Positions 45,206 to 54,175 of a stretch of 64,000 bases of DNA are shown in pieces. This stretch comes from Steroidobacter gossypii. Lineage in GTDB: Bacteria; Pseudomonadota; Gammaproteobacteria; Steroidobacterales; Steroidobacteraceae. Where the stretch lies: NCBI RefSeq assembly GCF_016801985.1, contig NZ_JAEVLS010000001.1, positions 310,001 through 374,000 of the forward strand. The letters are read 5' to 3'. The notes beneath the pieces were generated by a model, which was not told where the DNA came from, did no database searches, and worked only from the letters and a program-made list of their open reading frames with translations. A program made the position numbers and the translations under genes. Position 1 is the first letter of the stretch, and each line of letters starts with the position of its first letter.

Positions 45206-46132
45206 ATGCAGACAGCGATGACGCGAACGGGCAAAGCGAGCGCCGGGCTCGCGACCGCCTGCGCGCTGCTCGCAACGTCGACGGGTCTGGCGCAATCCAC
45301 CCCTCCGGCTAAAGTCGAAGCGCCGGCCGAAGATTGGCTCCAGCTGTTCAACGGCCGCGACCTCACCGGCTGGACGCCGAAAATTTCGCAACACGCGCTC
45401 GGCGAGAATTTTGCCGATACCTTCCGGGTGCAAAACGGCGTGCTCCAGGTGCGCTATGACAAATACCAGAAGTTCGACGGGCAGTTCGGCCACCTGTTCT
45501 ACCGGACGCCGTATAGCTATTACCGACTGGTGATCGAATATCGCTTCGTCGGCGAGCAAGCTCCGGGCAACCCCGGCGCCTGGGCGTTTCGCAACAGTGG
45601 CGTGATGCTCCATTCACAAGATCCGCGCACCATGACGCGCGATCAAGATTTCCCCATTTCCATCGAAGCGCAGTTCCTGGGCGGTAAGAGCGACGGCAAG
45701 CCGCGCACTACCCTGAACGTTTGCACGCCTGGCACCGAAATCGTGGTCGATGGCAGCCTGTATCCAGAGCACTGCCTGAACTCCACCTCCAAGACCTTCG
45801 ATGGCGACCAATGGGTGCGGGCCGAGATGCTGGTGCTGGGCGCCGGCCAGATCACCCACATCATGGATGGCCAGAAAGTGCTCGAATACAGCCTGCCGCA
45901 GTTCGGCGGCGGTGTGGTGAACCGTCACGATCCCAAGGCCCAGCCCACCGGCGAACTGATCGAAGGCGGCTACATCGCGCTCCAGAGCGAATCGCATCCG
46001 ATCGAGTTCCGCAAGGTCGCGCTGCTGAATCTGGCCGGTTGCATGGACAGGAATGCCAGCAACTATCGCCCCTACTACGTGAAATCCGAGCCGTCGACGT
46101 GCCAATATGCACGTCCGGCCGCCACCCCCTAA
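45206..46132 (+). CDS. DUF1080 protein, predicted 3-keto-glycoside hydrolase
   Basis: 308 residues. A signal sequence (GLATACALLATSTGLAQ) leads to the PF06439 domain: WLQLFNGRDLTGWTPKI, VQNGVLQVRYDKYQKF, GQFGHLFYRTPYSYYRLVIE, AFRNSGVMLHSQDP and GGYIALQSESHPIEFRKVAL. A C-terminal Cys pair module (GCMDRNASNYRPYYVK) is typical of the periplasmic subgroup. Pfam names this domain 3-keto-disaccharide hydrolase. It is first in the collinear sugar operon; GGGGGA precedes the ATG. It would cleave a 3-keto-glycoside in the periplasm (inference). Confidence 0.88.
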   Translation: MQTAMTRTGKASAGLATACALLATSTGLAQSTPPAKVEAPAEDWLQLFNGRDLTGWTPKISQHALGENFADTFRVQNGVLQVRYDKYQKFDGQFGHLFYRTPYSYYRLVIEYRFVGEQAPGNPGAWAFRNSGVMLHSQDPRTMTRDQDFPISIEAQFLGGKSDGKPRTTLNVCTPGTEIVVDGSLYPEHCLNSTSKTFDGDQWVRAEMLVLGAGQITHIMDGQKVLEYSLPQFGGGVVNRHDPKAQPTGELIEGGYIALQSESHPIEFRKVALLNLAGCMDRNASNYRPYYVKSEPSTCQYARPAATP

Positions 46133-46155
46133 CTCCCATCGAGCCTCGCAACGCC

Positions 46156-47283
46156 ATGTCCAGACCTCTCCGCACGGCAGTTATTGGAACCGGTTTCATC
46201 GGCAGAGTTCATGTACGTTCTGCACGGCTGGCCGGCGCTGAAGTGGTGGGTGTCGCGGCCTCCTCGCCGGAGCGCTCGGCGCAAGCGGCGAAGGAGCTCG
46301 CCGTGCCTCGCAGCTTCGCCTCGGGCCTGGAAGCCGCGCGAGACAAGGACGTGGATGTGATCCACATCTGCACGCCCAACTCGCTGCACATGGAAGTCGC
46401 CAAAACGGCGTTGGAATCGGGCAAGCACGTCGTGTGCGAGAAGCCGCTCGCGACTTCGCTGCAAGACGCGCAGATGCTCACCGAGCTCGCCAACAGCAAG
46501 GGCCTGATCGGCACCGTGCCTTTCATCAATCGCTATCACCCCATGGTGCGTGAGGCGCGTGCGCGGGTGCAGGGCGATGAGACCGGCAAGTTGTACCTGA
46601 TCCAGGGCTCGTATCTGCAGGACTGGCTCATGCAGGCCGGCGACACTAACTGGCGTGTGGATGCTACGGCGGGAGGCAAATCACGCGCCTTCGCGGACAT
46701 CGGATCGCACCTGTGCGACCTGCTGGAGTGGATCACGGGCGAACGCTTCACCTCGCTGATAGCGACGCTCGGCACACCCATCGCGCAGCGCTCTGCCGCC
46801 GCAAGCCGTGTCGCATTCCAGGCCGCCGGCGAAGTGAAAGAAACAAAGTCGGTGGATACCGAAGATGTCGCCTGTCTGATCCTGCGCACGGATCGCGGCA
46901 CGCTCGCATCCCTGACCATCAGCCAGGTTTCCGCGGGCCGCAAGAACCGTCTCTGGTTCGAGCTCGACGGCGCCCAGCAAAGCGTCATGTTCGATCTGGA
47001 AAGCCCCGAGCAGTTGTGGATTGGCCGCCGCGAAGGCATGACGCTGCTGGTGCGCGATCCGTCGCAAGGTTCGCCCGAGCATCGCCGGCTCGCATGGCTG
47101 CCAGCGGGACACGCGCAGGGCTGGGGCGATTGTTTTGAAGCATTCGTGCGCGATTCGTACGCCGCCATTCGTGGCGAATCTCACGTTGGCTTGCCCACGT
47201 TCGCGGACGGCGCCCGCTCCATGAGCATCGTCGAAGCCGTGCTGCGTTCCTCGGCCAGCAATCAATGGACGCCGGTTAACTAA
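46156..47283 (+). CDS. Gfo/Idh/MocA-family NAD(P)-dependent oxidoreductase
   Basis: 375 residues. Rossmann motif AVIGTGFIGRVHVRSARLAG, the signature HVVCEKPLATS with the catalytic Lys of EKP, and WRVDATAGGKSRAFADIGSH with the substrate-binding Asp/His in the C-terminal alpha/beta domain. There is no signal peptide, so it works in the cytosol. In this operon it probably reduces or oxidises the keto-sugar released by DUF1080 enzymes. It is 23 nt after the DUF1080 gene and 23 nt before the TIM-barrel gene. Confidence 0.9.
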   Translation: MSRPLRTAVIGTGFIGRVHVRSARLAGAEVVGVAASSPERSAQAAKELAVPRSFASGLEAARDKDVDVIHICTPNSLHMEVAKTALESGKHVVCEKPLATSLQDAQMLTELANSKGLIGTVPFINRYHPMVREARARVQGDETGKLYLIQGSYLQDWLMQAGDTNWRVDATAGGKSRAFADIGSHLCDLLEWITGERFTSLIATLGTPIAQRSAAASRVAFQAAGEVKETKSVDTEDVACLILRTDRGTLASLTISQVSAGRKNRLWFELDGAQQSVMFDLESPEQLWIGRREGMTLLVRDPSQGSPEHRRLAWLPAGHAQGWGDCFEAFVRDSYAAIRGESHVGLPTFADGARSMSIVEAVLRSSASNQWTPVN

Positions 47284-47306
47284 TAAACAGGTCACGAACA
47301 GGAGAG

Positions 47307-48212
47307 ATGAGCATGATCACCCGTCGCAGCTTTCTCGAGGGCAGCTCGCTTGCTGCATTGGCCGCCATGACCGCCGGCCGCAGTTTTGCCGCGGGCTCCG
47401 GCACTGGCCCGCTGGGTCGCCCCATCGGCCTGCAGCTGTACACCGTGAAAGAAGAAGCCAATCGGGATCTGCTCGGCACGCTCAAGAAGCTGCAGGCCAT
47501 CGGCTACCGCGAAGTCGAGACCGCGGGCTTCTATGGCAAGTCTGGCAAAGAGATGCGCAAGATCCTCGCCGATCACGGCATGACCGCGCCGTCCGCGCAC
47601 TCCAGCATGGGCGAGATCCAGAAGAACATGCAGCAGTTGGTCGATGGCGCGGCCGAAGTCGGCGCCAAGTATTTCATCTGCGCGTTTCCGGCACGGCCGG
47701 GCGCAGCGCCGTCCGCCTCCATCGCCAAGGACATCACCCTGGATGACTGGAAGTGGAACGCCGAGCAGCTCAACAAACTCGGCGAGGCCGCGAAAAAAGT
47801 CGGGCTGCAGGCCGGTTATCACAATCACAACATGGAATTCCGTTCCTACGACGGCGTGATCGCATTCGACGAGTTGCTCAAGTGGACCGATCCGAAGCTC
47901 GTCACCATCGAGCTGGATCTCGCCTGGGTGGTGACGGCCGGCCTCGATCCGACCCGCTATCTCAAGCAACACGCCGACCGCATCTCGCTGCTGCACGTCA
48001 AGGACGTGCGCAAGGACGCGGTCACTACGGCGGACGAGCTCAAGTCGCAGACCGTCGAAGTCGGCCGCGGCAAGATCGACTGGAAGCGCATCTTCGCCGC
48101 CTGCGATCCGCAACATCTCAAGCACTACTTCGTCGAACAGGAAAACTTCACGGGCCCGACCATCGACGCCGTGCGCGCGAGCTTCGAGTACCTGAGCACG
48201 CTCAAGGCGTAA
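47307..48212 (+). CDS. Sugar isomerase/epimerase-like TIM barrel with Tat signal
   Basis: 301 residues. A twin-arginine signal (TRRSFLEGSSLAALAAM) ends near SFAAGS. The mature part is an AP-endonuclease-2/xylose-isomerase-like barrel: GLQLYTVKEEANRDLLGTLK, GYREVETAGFYGKSG, GYHNHNMEF with metal-ligand His/Glu, VTIELDLAWVVTAG, SLLHVKDV and VGRGKIDWKRIF. Relatives isomerise, epimerise or beta-eliminate keto-sugars. Export by Tat places it in the periplasm, next to the DUF1080 and dehydrogenase activities. GGAG lies before ATGs at 47307 and 47313; either may start. Confidence 0.88.
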   Translation: MSMITRRSFLEGSSLAALAAMTAGRSFAAGSGTGPLGRPIGLQLYTVKEEANRDLLGTLKKLQAIGYREVETAGFYGKSGKEMRKILADHGMTAPSAHSSMGEIQKNMQQLVDGAAEVGAKYFICAFPARPGAAPSASIAKDITLDDWKWNAEQLNKLGEAAKKVGLQAGYHNHNMEFRSYDGVIAFDELLKWTDPKLVTIELDLAWVVTAGLDPTRYLKQHADRISLLHVKDVRKDAVTTADELKSQTVEVGRGKIDWKRIFAACDPQHLKHYFVEQENFTGPTIDAVRASFEYLSTLKA

Positions 48213-48256
48213 CGTAGTCGTGGAATCATCGGCCAGGTGATCAAAGGAGCATCCTT

Positions 48257-48940
48257 ATGTTGTTCAAGAATCCGACTTCGCGTCGGCTCGCAGCAGCGTG
48301 CGCCGTTACCCTGGGAGCGGCTTGTCTCATGACCGCCAACGCCGATGAATCCGCGAGCGGCAGCGGCGAATGGCAGCCGCTGTTCAACGGCAAGAACCTC
48401 GATGGCTGGAAGCACGTCGGCCCGGGCGAGATCGTGGTGGAGAACGGCGTCCTGAAGACCGTCGGCGGCATGGGCCTGCTGTGGTACACGCGCGAGAAGA
48501 TCGGCAACGCCGTGGTGCGCATCGTGTACAAGGCGCCGGATGACAACGGCGGCGGCAACTCGGGCGTCTTCATTCGCATTCCCGAGCCGCCCACCGAGCC
48601 GTGGATGCCCGTGAACAAGGGCTACGAAGTGCAGATCGACGATAGCGACGACGACTGGCATCGCACTGGCGTGCTGTATTCGTTCACCAAGACCCTGGCG
48701 CAGCCCCAAGTGCACGAATGGAACACGATGGAAATCACCATCGAGGACGAGCGTACCGTGGTGACGGTCAACGGCACCAAGGTGACCGACTTTCGCGAAG
48801 GCGCGCCCGTGCCGGAGAAGAAACAGAAGCACGAGCCGGATCGGGGCAAGCGTCCGGCCAGCGGCTACATCGGGCTGCAGAATCACGGCGACAAGGACAC
48901 GGTGTACTTCAAGGAAGTCAGCGTGAAGAAGTTGAAGTAA
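48257..48940 (+). CDS. Second DUF1080 protein, predicted 3-keto-glycoside hydrolase
   Basis: 227 residues, shorter than the first copy and without its C-terminal Cys module. The signal sequence is LAAACAVTLGAACLMTANA; a Cys in LGAAC could be a lipid site. The PF06439 core is clear: WQPLFNGKNLDGWKHVGPGE, VENGVLKTVGGMGLLWY, NGGGNSGVFIRIPEPP, NKGYEVQIDDSDDDWHRTG and SGYIGLQNHGDKDTVYFKEV. Two paralogues in one operon suggest different linkages or anomers (inference). GGAG precedes the ATG. Confidence 0.88.
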   Translation: MLFKNPTSRRLAAACAVTLGAACLMTANADESASGSGEWQPLFNGKNLDGWKHVGPGEIVVENGVLKTVGGMGLLWYTREKIGNAVVRIVYKAPDDNGGGNSGVFIRIPEPPTEPWMPVNKGYEVQIDDSDDDWHRTGVLYSFTKTLAQPQVHEWNTMEITIEDERTVVTVNGTKVTDFREGAPVPEKKQKHEPDRGKRPASGYIGLQNHGDKDTVYFKEVSVKKLK

Positions 48941-49039
48941 CGTCAGCTTGGCTATGTAATCCATTAGCTTCGAACTCCAAGCCATGGCAAAGCGCGACCC
49001 GGCGCCGCAGCGGCGGCGCTCGGGTCATAAGGGGGACTT

Positions 49040-50260
49040 TTGAATCCGATCACTGCTCGGCTCAGCGTCATGATGTTCCTGCAGTTCTTCATCTGGGGCG
49101 GCTGGTTCGTCACATTGGGCACCTTTCTCGGCGCCGCCTTCTCTGCATCGGGCGGAGAGATCGGGCAAGCGTTTTCCACGCAAAGCTGGGGCGCGATTCT
49201 CGCGCCGTTCATCATCGGCCTGATCGCCGACCGCTACTTCAACGCCGAGCGCATCCTGGGCGTGCTGCATCTGATCGGCGCGCTATTGATGTACCTGATG
49301 TACAACTCCAGCGACTTCGCCTCGTTCTATCCCTATGTGCTCGGCTACATGATCATTTACATGCCGACCCTGGCGCTGGTGAATTCCGTGTCGTTCCGTC
49401 AGCTCAGCGATCCCGCCGCGCAATTCGGCAAGATCCGCGTTTGGGGCACGATCGGCTGGATCATTGCCGGCCTGTTCATCAGCACGGTCGGCTGGGATGC
49501 GCAGCAAGCCGTGGCAGCAGGCGCGCTCCGTAACACGTTCCTTCTGTGCAGCATCACCTCGCTGATCCTCGGCGTGTACAGCTTCACCCTGCCCGCCACG
49601 CCGCCCGTCCGCGTCGAGAATCAGAACGTGGTATCCCAGGCGCTGGGGCTGGATGCGCTGAGCTTGCTCAAGGACCGGAATTTCGCCGTGTTCGTGGTGT
49701 CGTCGGTGCTGATCTGCATTCCTTTGGCCTTCTATTATCAGAACACCAACCTGTTCCTCGCCGAAATCGGCGTGACCAACCCCACCGGCAAAATGACCAT
49801 CGGTCAGATGTCCGAAGTGTTGTTCATGCTGCTGCTGCCGGTGTTTCTGAATCGCTATGGCATCAAGAAAACATTGCTCATCGGCATGGCCGCCTGGGTG
49901 CTGCGCTATGTGCTGTTCGCCTTCGGCGCGCAGGATTCGGTGCTGGTGCTGCTGATCGGCGGCATCGCTCTGCATGGCGTCTGCTATGACTTCTTTTTCG
50001 TGTCCGGGCAGATCTACACCGACTCCAAGGCGGGCGAGCAGTACAAGAGCTCGGCACAGGGGCTGATCACGCTGGCCACCTACGGCCTGGGCATGCTGAT
50101 CGGCTTCAAAGTGGCCGGCCTGATCTACGATCAGTACACGCTGGCGAGCGGACACGACTGGAAGGCCATCTGGCTGATCCCGGCGGCGCTGGCCGCGGCC
50201 GTGTTTGGATTGTTCGCGCTTGCTTTCAAACCCGAGTCGATCCAGCGCAGCGGCGCATAA
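49040..50260 (+). CDS. MFS sugar/nucleoside transporter (NHS/xapB-like)
   Basis: 406 residues with twelve membrane helices. MMFLQFFIWGGWFVTLGTFL at the N-terminus and FGKIRVWGTIGWIIAGLFI are characteristic of the nucleoside:H+ symporter-like MFS branch, whose members near sugar genes import mono- or disaccharides. The start is TTG at 49040 with AAGGGGG 5 nt upstream; the first ATG would cut into helix 1. It likely imports the product of periplasmic cleavage. Confidence 0.87.
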   Translation: MNPITARLSVMMFLQFFIWGGWFVTLGTFLGAAFSASGGEIGQAFSTQSWGAILAPFIIGLIADRYFNAERILGVLHLIGALLMYLMYNSSDFASFYPYVLGYMIIYMPTLALVNSVSFRQLSDPAAQFGKIRVWGTIGWIIAGLFISTVGWDAQQAVAAGALRNTFLLCSITSLILGVYSFTLPATPPVRVENQNVVSQALGLDALSLLKDRNFAVFVVSSVLICIPLAFYYQNTNLFLAEIGVTNPTGKMTIGQMSEVLFMLLLPVFLNRYGIKKTLLIGMAAWVLRYVLFAFGAQDSVLVLLIGGIALHGVCYDFFFVSGQIYTDSKAGEQYKSSAQGLITLATYGLGMLIGFKVAGLIYDQYTLASGHDWKAIWLIPAALAAAVFGLFALAFKPESIQRSGA

Positions 50261-50290
50261 TCGGCATTCGACATTATTCAAGAGCCCGCC

Positions 50291-51313
50291 GTGTCCTCCA
50301 GTCGCGCCACTTCGATCCGCCAGGTCGCCCGCCAGGCCGGCGTGTCGATTGCTACCGTCTCCCGCGCCTTGACGACGCCGGACAAGGTCTCCGACAAGAC
50401 GCTGAAGAAGGTGCTCGCGCAGGTCGAGCGCAGTCGCTACAAGCCCAACTTGCTGGCGCGCAATTTCCGCAGCAAGCGGGCTTTCTCCGTGGTCGTGCTG
50501 GTGCCCAACATCGCCAACCCGTTCTTCGCTGAAATCATTCGCGGCATCGAACAGGTGGCGCAACAACACGGCTATGCGGTGTTGCTGGGTGACACCGAAG
50601 GTCGGGAAGATCGCGAGGCTTACTATGTCGGACTGGTCGAAACGCGACAGGCCGATGGTTTGATTCAATTGCATCCGCGCCTGCCCAAGGCGGCGCGCGG
50701 TGCGAACGGCGGGCTGGAGATTCCGCTGGTCAACGCTTGCGAATACATCGAAGACGCACCCTGCCCTCGCGTCGGCATCGATAACGCGGCGGCGGCTCGT
50801 GAGATGACCAAGTATCTGCTCGACCTCGGACATCGGCGCATCGGCGTCGTGCTCGGCCCGGATTCCAGCCCTCTGACCAGCGACCGACTTCGCGGCTACA
50901 AGCTCGCCTTGCGCGCGGCGAAGATCGCTGCAGACGACGCGCTGATCGCGCAGGGAGATTTCACGATGAGCTCGGGCAGCGCCGCCGCCGAACGGCTCTT
51001 CAAGGCCAAGCAGCCGCCCACCGCCGTCTTTTGCTTCAACGACGAAATGGCGCTGGGCGCGATTCGTTTCCTGAAAAGCACTGGCCGCTCGGTGCCGCAG
51101 GATGTGTCCGTGGTCGGCTTCGACGACATCGAGTTTGCGAGCTTCTGCGATCCGCCGCTCACCACCATCGAACAGCCCACCCGCGAGATCGGCAACAAAG
51201 CCATGTCGCTGCTGTTCGAGATGCTGAACGGCGGCAAGCTCGAACCGGCGATGCATACGTTGCCGATCAAGTTGATCGTTCGTGACAGCGCGGCGCCACC
51301 GCCGCGTCGCTGA
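50291..51313 (+). CDS. LacI-family transcriptional regulator
   Basis: 340 residues. The N-terminal LacI helix-turn-helix (TSIRQVARQAGVSIATVSRA) and hinge (RYKPNLLARNFRSKRAF) precede a periplasmic-binding-like sugar domain (VVLVPNIANPFFAEIIRGIE, RVGIDNAAAAREMTKYLLDL, TAVFCFNDEMALGAIRFLKS). The closest group is CytR/RbsR-like. The start is GTG. Embedded in the operon between the transporter and dehydrogenase genes, it most likely represses it and responds to a pathway sugar. I found no obvious LacI palindrome upstream of 45206. Confidence 0.93.
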   Translation: MSSSRATSIRQVARQAGVSIATVSRALTTPDKVSDKTLKKVLAQVERSRYKPNLLARNFRSKRAFSVVVLVPNIANPFFAEIIRGIEQVAQQHGYAVLLGDTEGREDREAYYVGLVETRQADGLIQLHPRLPKAARGANGGLEIPLVNACEYIEDAPCPRVGIDNAAAAREMTKYLLDLGHRRIGVVLGPDSSPLTSDRLRGYKLALRAAKIAADDALIAQGDFTMSSGSAAAERLFKAKQPPTAVFCFNDEMALGAIRFLKSTGRSVPQDVSVVGFDDIEFASFCDPPLTTIEQPTREIGNKAMSLLFEMLNGGKLEPAMHTLPIKLIVRDSAAPPPRR

Positions 51314-51346
51314 AGAGTTCGAGGCAAAGCCAATGGGAAGTGAGCC

Positions 51347-53128
51347 ATGCCGCTGATCGATACTGCAGGACTACAGAAGGAGTACGACGTCATCGTGGTC
51401 GGCTCCGGCGCCGCGGGTGGCCAAACCGCATACACACTGACGCTCGACGGCGCCAAAGTGCTAATGCTCGAAGCCGGCCGCAACTATGTGCCCGAGCTCG
51501 AGACGCCGATGTTTCAAACGCCGGACCAGGCGCCGCTGCGAGCTACGTCCACCCTCGACAAGGAGTTTGGCTTTTACGACGCCACGGTCGATGGCGGCTG
51601 GCAGATCCCCGGCGAGCCCTACTCCAGCGCCTCGACCGACGCCGACCGAACCTTCTGGTGGTGGCGCGCTCGCATGCTGGGTGGGCGCACCAATCACTGG
51701 GGTCGCATCTCGCTACGCAACGGCCCATACGATTTCAAACCCAGGACGCGCGACGGGTTGGGCTTCGACTGGCCGATCTCTTACGAGGACGTCGCGCCGT
51801 ATTACGACAAGGTCGAAATGCTGATCGGTGTGTACGGCGACAACGATGGCTATGAAAACACCCCCAACTCCCCCGAGGGTTGTTTGCTGCCGCCGCCCAA
51901 GGCGCGCGCCGGCGAGCGGCTAATTCAGAAACACGCAAAGACGGTTGGTGTGCCAGTCATTGCCGCGCATCGCGCCGTCTTGACTCAGCAGCTCGATTAC
52001 AAGCGAGCCCCTGCGCTACTGCATCCTGGCAACGCACGCGCACAGCAGATCGTGGCCGACAGTATGCGCAGCCGTGCGCCTTGTTTCTGGGCGACGGACT
52101 GCGGCCGCGGCTGTTCGATCAAGGCGAATTATCAATCGACTACGGTGCACCTGCCGCCCGCGATGGCCACGGGCAATCTGGACATTCTGCCGAACGCCAT
52201 GGTGCGTGAAGTGGAGATGGGCAAGGACGGCCGCGCGACGGGCGTGCTCTTCATCGACAAGAGCACGGGCAAGGAACAACGCGCCAAGGGCCGCATCATC
52301 GTGCTCGCCGCGAGCGCGTGCGAAACAGTGCGCATCCTGCTCAACTCCAAGTCGCCGCAGTTCCCCCAGGGCCTCGCCAACTCCAGCGGCAAAGTCGGCA
52401 AATATTTGATGGACACGGTCGGGGCCAGCGTCACCGGCCAGATTCCGGCACTGGAGGATCTGCCTCCACACAACGAGGATGGCGCGGGCGGCATGCATGT
52501 GTACTCGCCGTGGTGGCTGTACAAGGAACAGCTCGCAGGCAAGCTCGACTTTGCACGCGGTTATCACATCGAAATCGGCGCGGGCCGCGACATGCCCAGC
52601 TTCGGCGCGACCGCCGGGTTGGCGAATTTCGTCGGCGGCTACGGCAGGAAATTCAAGCAGGACATGCGCCGTTACTACGGCTCGTTCGTGAGCCTGGTGT
52701 GTCGCGGCGAGATGATTCCCAACGAGGATTCGTATTGCGAGATCGATCCGGAGAAAAAAGATCAGTACGGCATTCCAACGCTTCGCTTCCACTGGAAGTG
52801 GTCCGAGCACGAGCGGCGCCAGGCGGTCCATTCGCACAAGGTCTTCACCGACATCATTCAGCAGATGGGCGGCCGAGTCACCGGCAAGCAGGACCTGCTG
52901 CCGGGCGGTTTCATCATTCACGAAGTCGGCGGCGCGATCATGGGCAGCAACCCGAAAAGCTCCGTGGTCAATCAGTGGGGCCAGAGCTGGGACGTGAAGA
53001 ATCTGTTTCTCACCGACGGCGCACCGTTCCCGTCCAACGCCGACAAGAACCCGACGTTGACCATCATGGCGCTGGCCTGGCGCTCTGCCGATTACATGCT
53101 GGCCGCTATGAAGCGGCGGGAGCTGTGA
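51347..53128 (+). CDS. GMC FAD-dependent sugar dehydrogenase, predicted glucoside 3-dehydrogenase large subunit
   Basis: 593 residues. FAD motif YDVIVVGSGAAGGQTAYTL, VLMLEAGRNYVPELETP, GGRTNHWGRISLR, then an insertion with four Cys (PCFWATDCGRGCS) and C-terminal GGAIMGSNPKSSVVNQWGQS, LTDGAPFPSNADKNPTLTIM with the catalytic His/Asn region. This is the branch of glucose/glucoside 3-dehydrogenases and gluconate 2-dehydrogenases that partner with a small Tat subunit. No signal of its own. It is 1 nt before its subunit gene. Electrons usually pass to a cytochrome c, which is not encoded nearby. Confidence 0.88.
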   Translation: MPLIDTAGLQKEYDVIVVGSGAAGGQTAYTLTLDGAKVLMLEAGRNYVPELETPMFQTPDQAPLRATSTLDKEFGFYDATVDGGWQIPGEPYSSASTDADRTFWWWRARMLGGRTNHWGRISLRNGPYDFKPRTRDGLGFDWPISYEDVAPYYDKVEMLIGVYGDNDGYENTPNSPEGCLLPPPKARAGERLIQKHAKTVGVPVIAAHRAVLTQQLDYKRAPALLHPGNARAQQIVADSMRSRAPCFWATDCGRGCSIKANYQSTTVHLPPAMATGNLDILPNAMVREVEMGKDGRATGVLFIDKSTGKEQRAKGRIIVLAASACETVRILLNSKSPQFPQGLANSSGKVGKYLMDTVGASVTGQIPALEDLPPHNEDGAGGMHVYSPWWLYKEQLAGKLDFARGYHIEIGAGRDMPSFGATAGLANFVGGYGRKFKQDMRRYYGSFVSLVCRGEMIPNEDSYCEIDPEKKDQYGIPTLRFHWKWSEHERRQAVHSHKVFTDIIQQMGGRVTGKQDLLPGGFIIHEVGGAIMGSNPKSSVVNQWGQSWDVKNLFLTDGAPFPSNADKNPTLTIMALAWRSADYMLAAMKRREL

Positions 53129-53129
53129 C

Positions 53130-53768
53130 ATGGAAACGTTCAACGACACGATGCGCGTCGATCGCCGCACGGCACTCAAATGGGTGCTCGCAGCCAGCGC
53201 GGCCCTGCAGTTGCCCACGTCGAGTCTGGCTCAGGACACTGCCAAGAGCGTCACGGGCTATGGCAAAGATCCGAATCTGCTGAAGCTATACAAGATCGGC
53301 GAGCTGTGGCCGCTGACTTTGAACGACGCGCAGCGCGCGACCGCGACTGTGCTCAGCGATCTGATCATTCCCGCCGACGAGCAGTCACCCGCCGCGGCCA
53401 AAGTGGGCGTGGTGGATTTCATCGATGAGTGGATCAGCGCGCCCTATCCTGACAACCAGCGCGACAAGCCTGTCGTCGTGCAAGGTCTCGCCTGGCTCGA
53501 TCAGGAATCTCAGCGGCGCTTCAAGAACAACTTCTCTGCTTTGACCGAGGAGGAGCGCGTAGTCATTTGCGACGACATCAGCGCCGCGAAGGCGGCTGCT
53601 CAGTTCGCCGAAGCTGCGAAGTTCTTCGCGCGCTATCGCGCGCTCACCGCTGGTGGTTACTACACGACTCCCCTGGGCATGAAAGACCTGAAGTACGTCG
53701 GTAACGTGGCAATGACCACGTTCGAAGGCCCGCCGCCCGAGGTACTGAAGAAGCTCGGACTGGCGTAG
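53130..53768 (+). CDS. Gluconate 2-dehydrogenase subunit 3 family protein (small Tat subunit)
   Basis: 212 residues. A Tat signal (VDRRTALKWVLAASAALQLP) ends near SLAQ. The mature domain is PF13618: LTLNDAQRATATVLSDLIIP, VGVVDFIDEWISAPYPDNQ, RFKNNFSALTEEERVVICDD and YYTTPLGMKDLKYVGN. In known sugar dehydrogenases this gamma subunit carries the FAD subunit through the Tat pathway. Coupling to the preceding gene with a 1-nt gap supports a complex. Confidence 0.9.
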   Translation: METFNDTMRVDRRTALKWVLAASAALQLPTSSLAQDTAKSVTGYGKDPNLLKLYKIGELWPLTLNDAQRATATVLSDLIIPADEQSPAAAKVGVVDFIDEWISAPYPDNQRDKPVVVQGLAWLDQESQRRFKNNFSALTEEERVVICDDISAAKAAAQFAEAAKFFARYRALTAGGYYTTPLGMKDLKYVGNVAMTTFEGPPPEVLKKLGLA

Positions 53769-53784
53769 CAGCAAGGCGGTCTTT

Positions 53785-54123
53785 TCATTTCGCTCCGATG
53801 GCCTTCTGAGACGCGCGTTCTCGTGAACGCGCGGCCCGTACACTTCGCCATTTCCGGAAGCCAGACACCGACAATATCGCCAACAGCGAGCCAGTCATGG
53901 CGGTCGCGATGATCAATATCGTGATGCTGATAACGATTGCGCAGCCCGCCCGACAGTCCTCCTCTGCCTGCAAGTCCGCCCAAGTCTGATAGCCCAGCAA
54001 CAAAGCGCCGGCGAAAACGCTAGCGAAATAGAACTTCAACCAGCCGCGCCGCATCGCCGCGACCACCAGCGGCACCGCATAGAACACCAACAACAGGACG
54101 GCGAGCGTTTGTGTGTTGCTCAT
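53785..54123 (-). CDS. Small membrane protein of unknown function
   Basis: 112 residues from the ATG at 54123 (MSNTQTLAVLLLVFYAVPLV). Three hydrophobic segments are separated by a loop with a Cys pair (EEDCRAGC), then a basic C-terminal tail (FRKWRSVRAARSRERASQK) that is probably cytosolic. No family recognised. It is convergent with the sugar operon and 52 nt downstream of the acyltransferase gene on the same strand. Confidence 0.65.
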   Translation of the reverse strand: MSNTQTLAVLLLVFYAVPLVVAAMRRGWLKFYFASVFAGALLLGYQTWADLQAEEDCRAGCAIVISITILIIATAMTGSLLAILSVSGFRKWRSVRAARSRERASQKAIGAK

Positions 54124-54175
54124 GATTGTCGGGGCCAACGCCGGCCCCTACTGCATGACCGTCCGGCGATGAGCT

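Noticed and set aside
49283-51256. 657-codon minus-strand open frame
   Set aside because: Antisense across the MFS and lacI genes, His/Gln-rich shadow.
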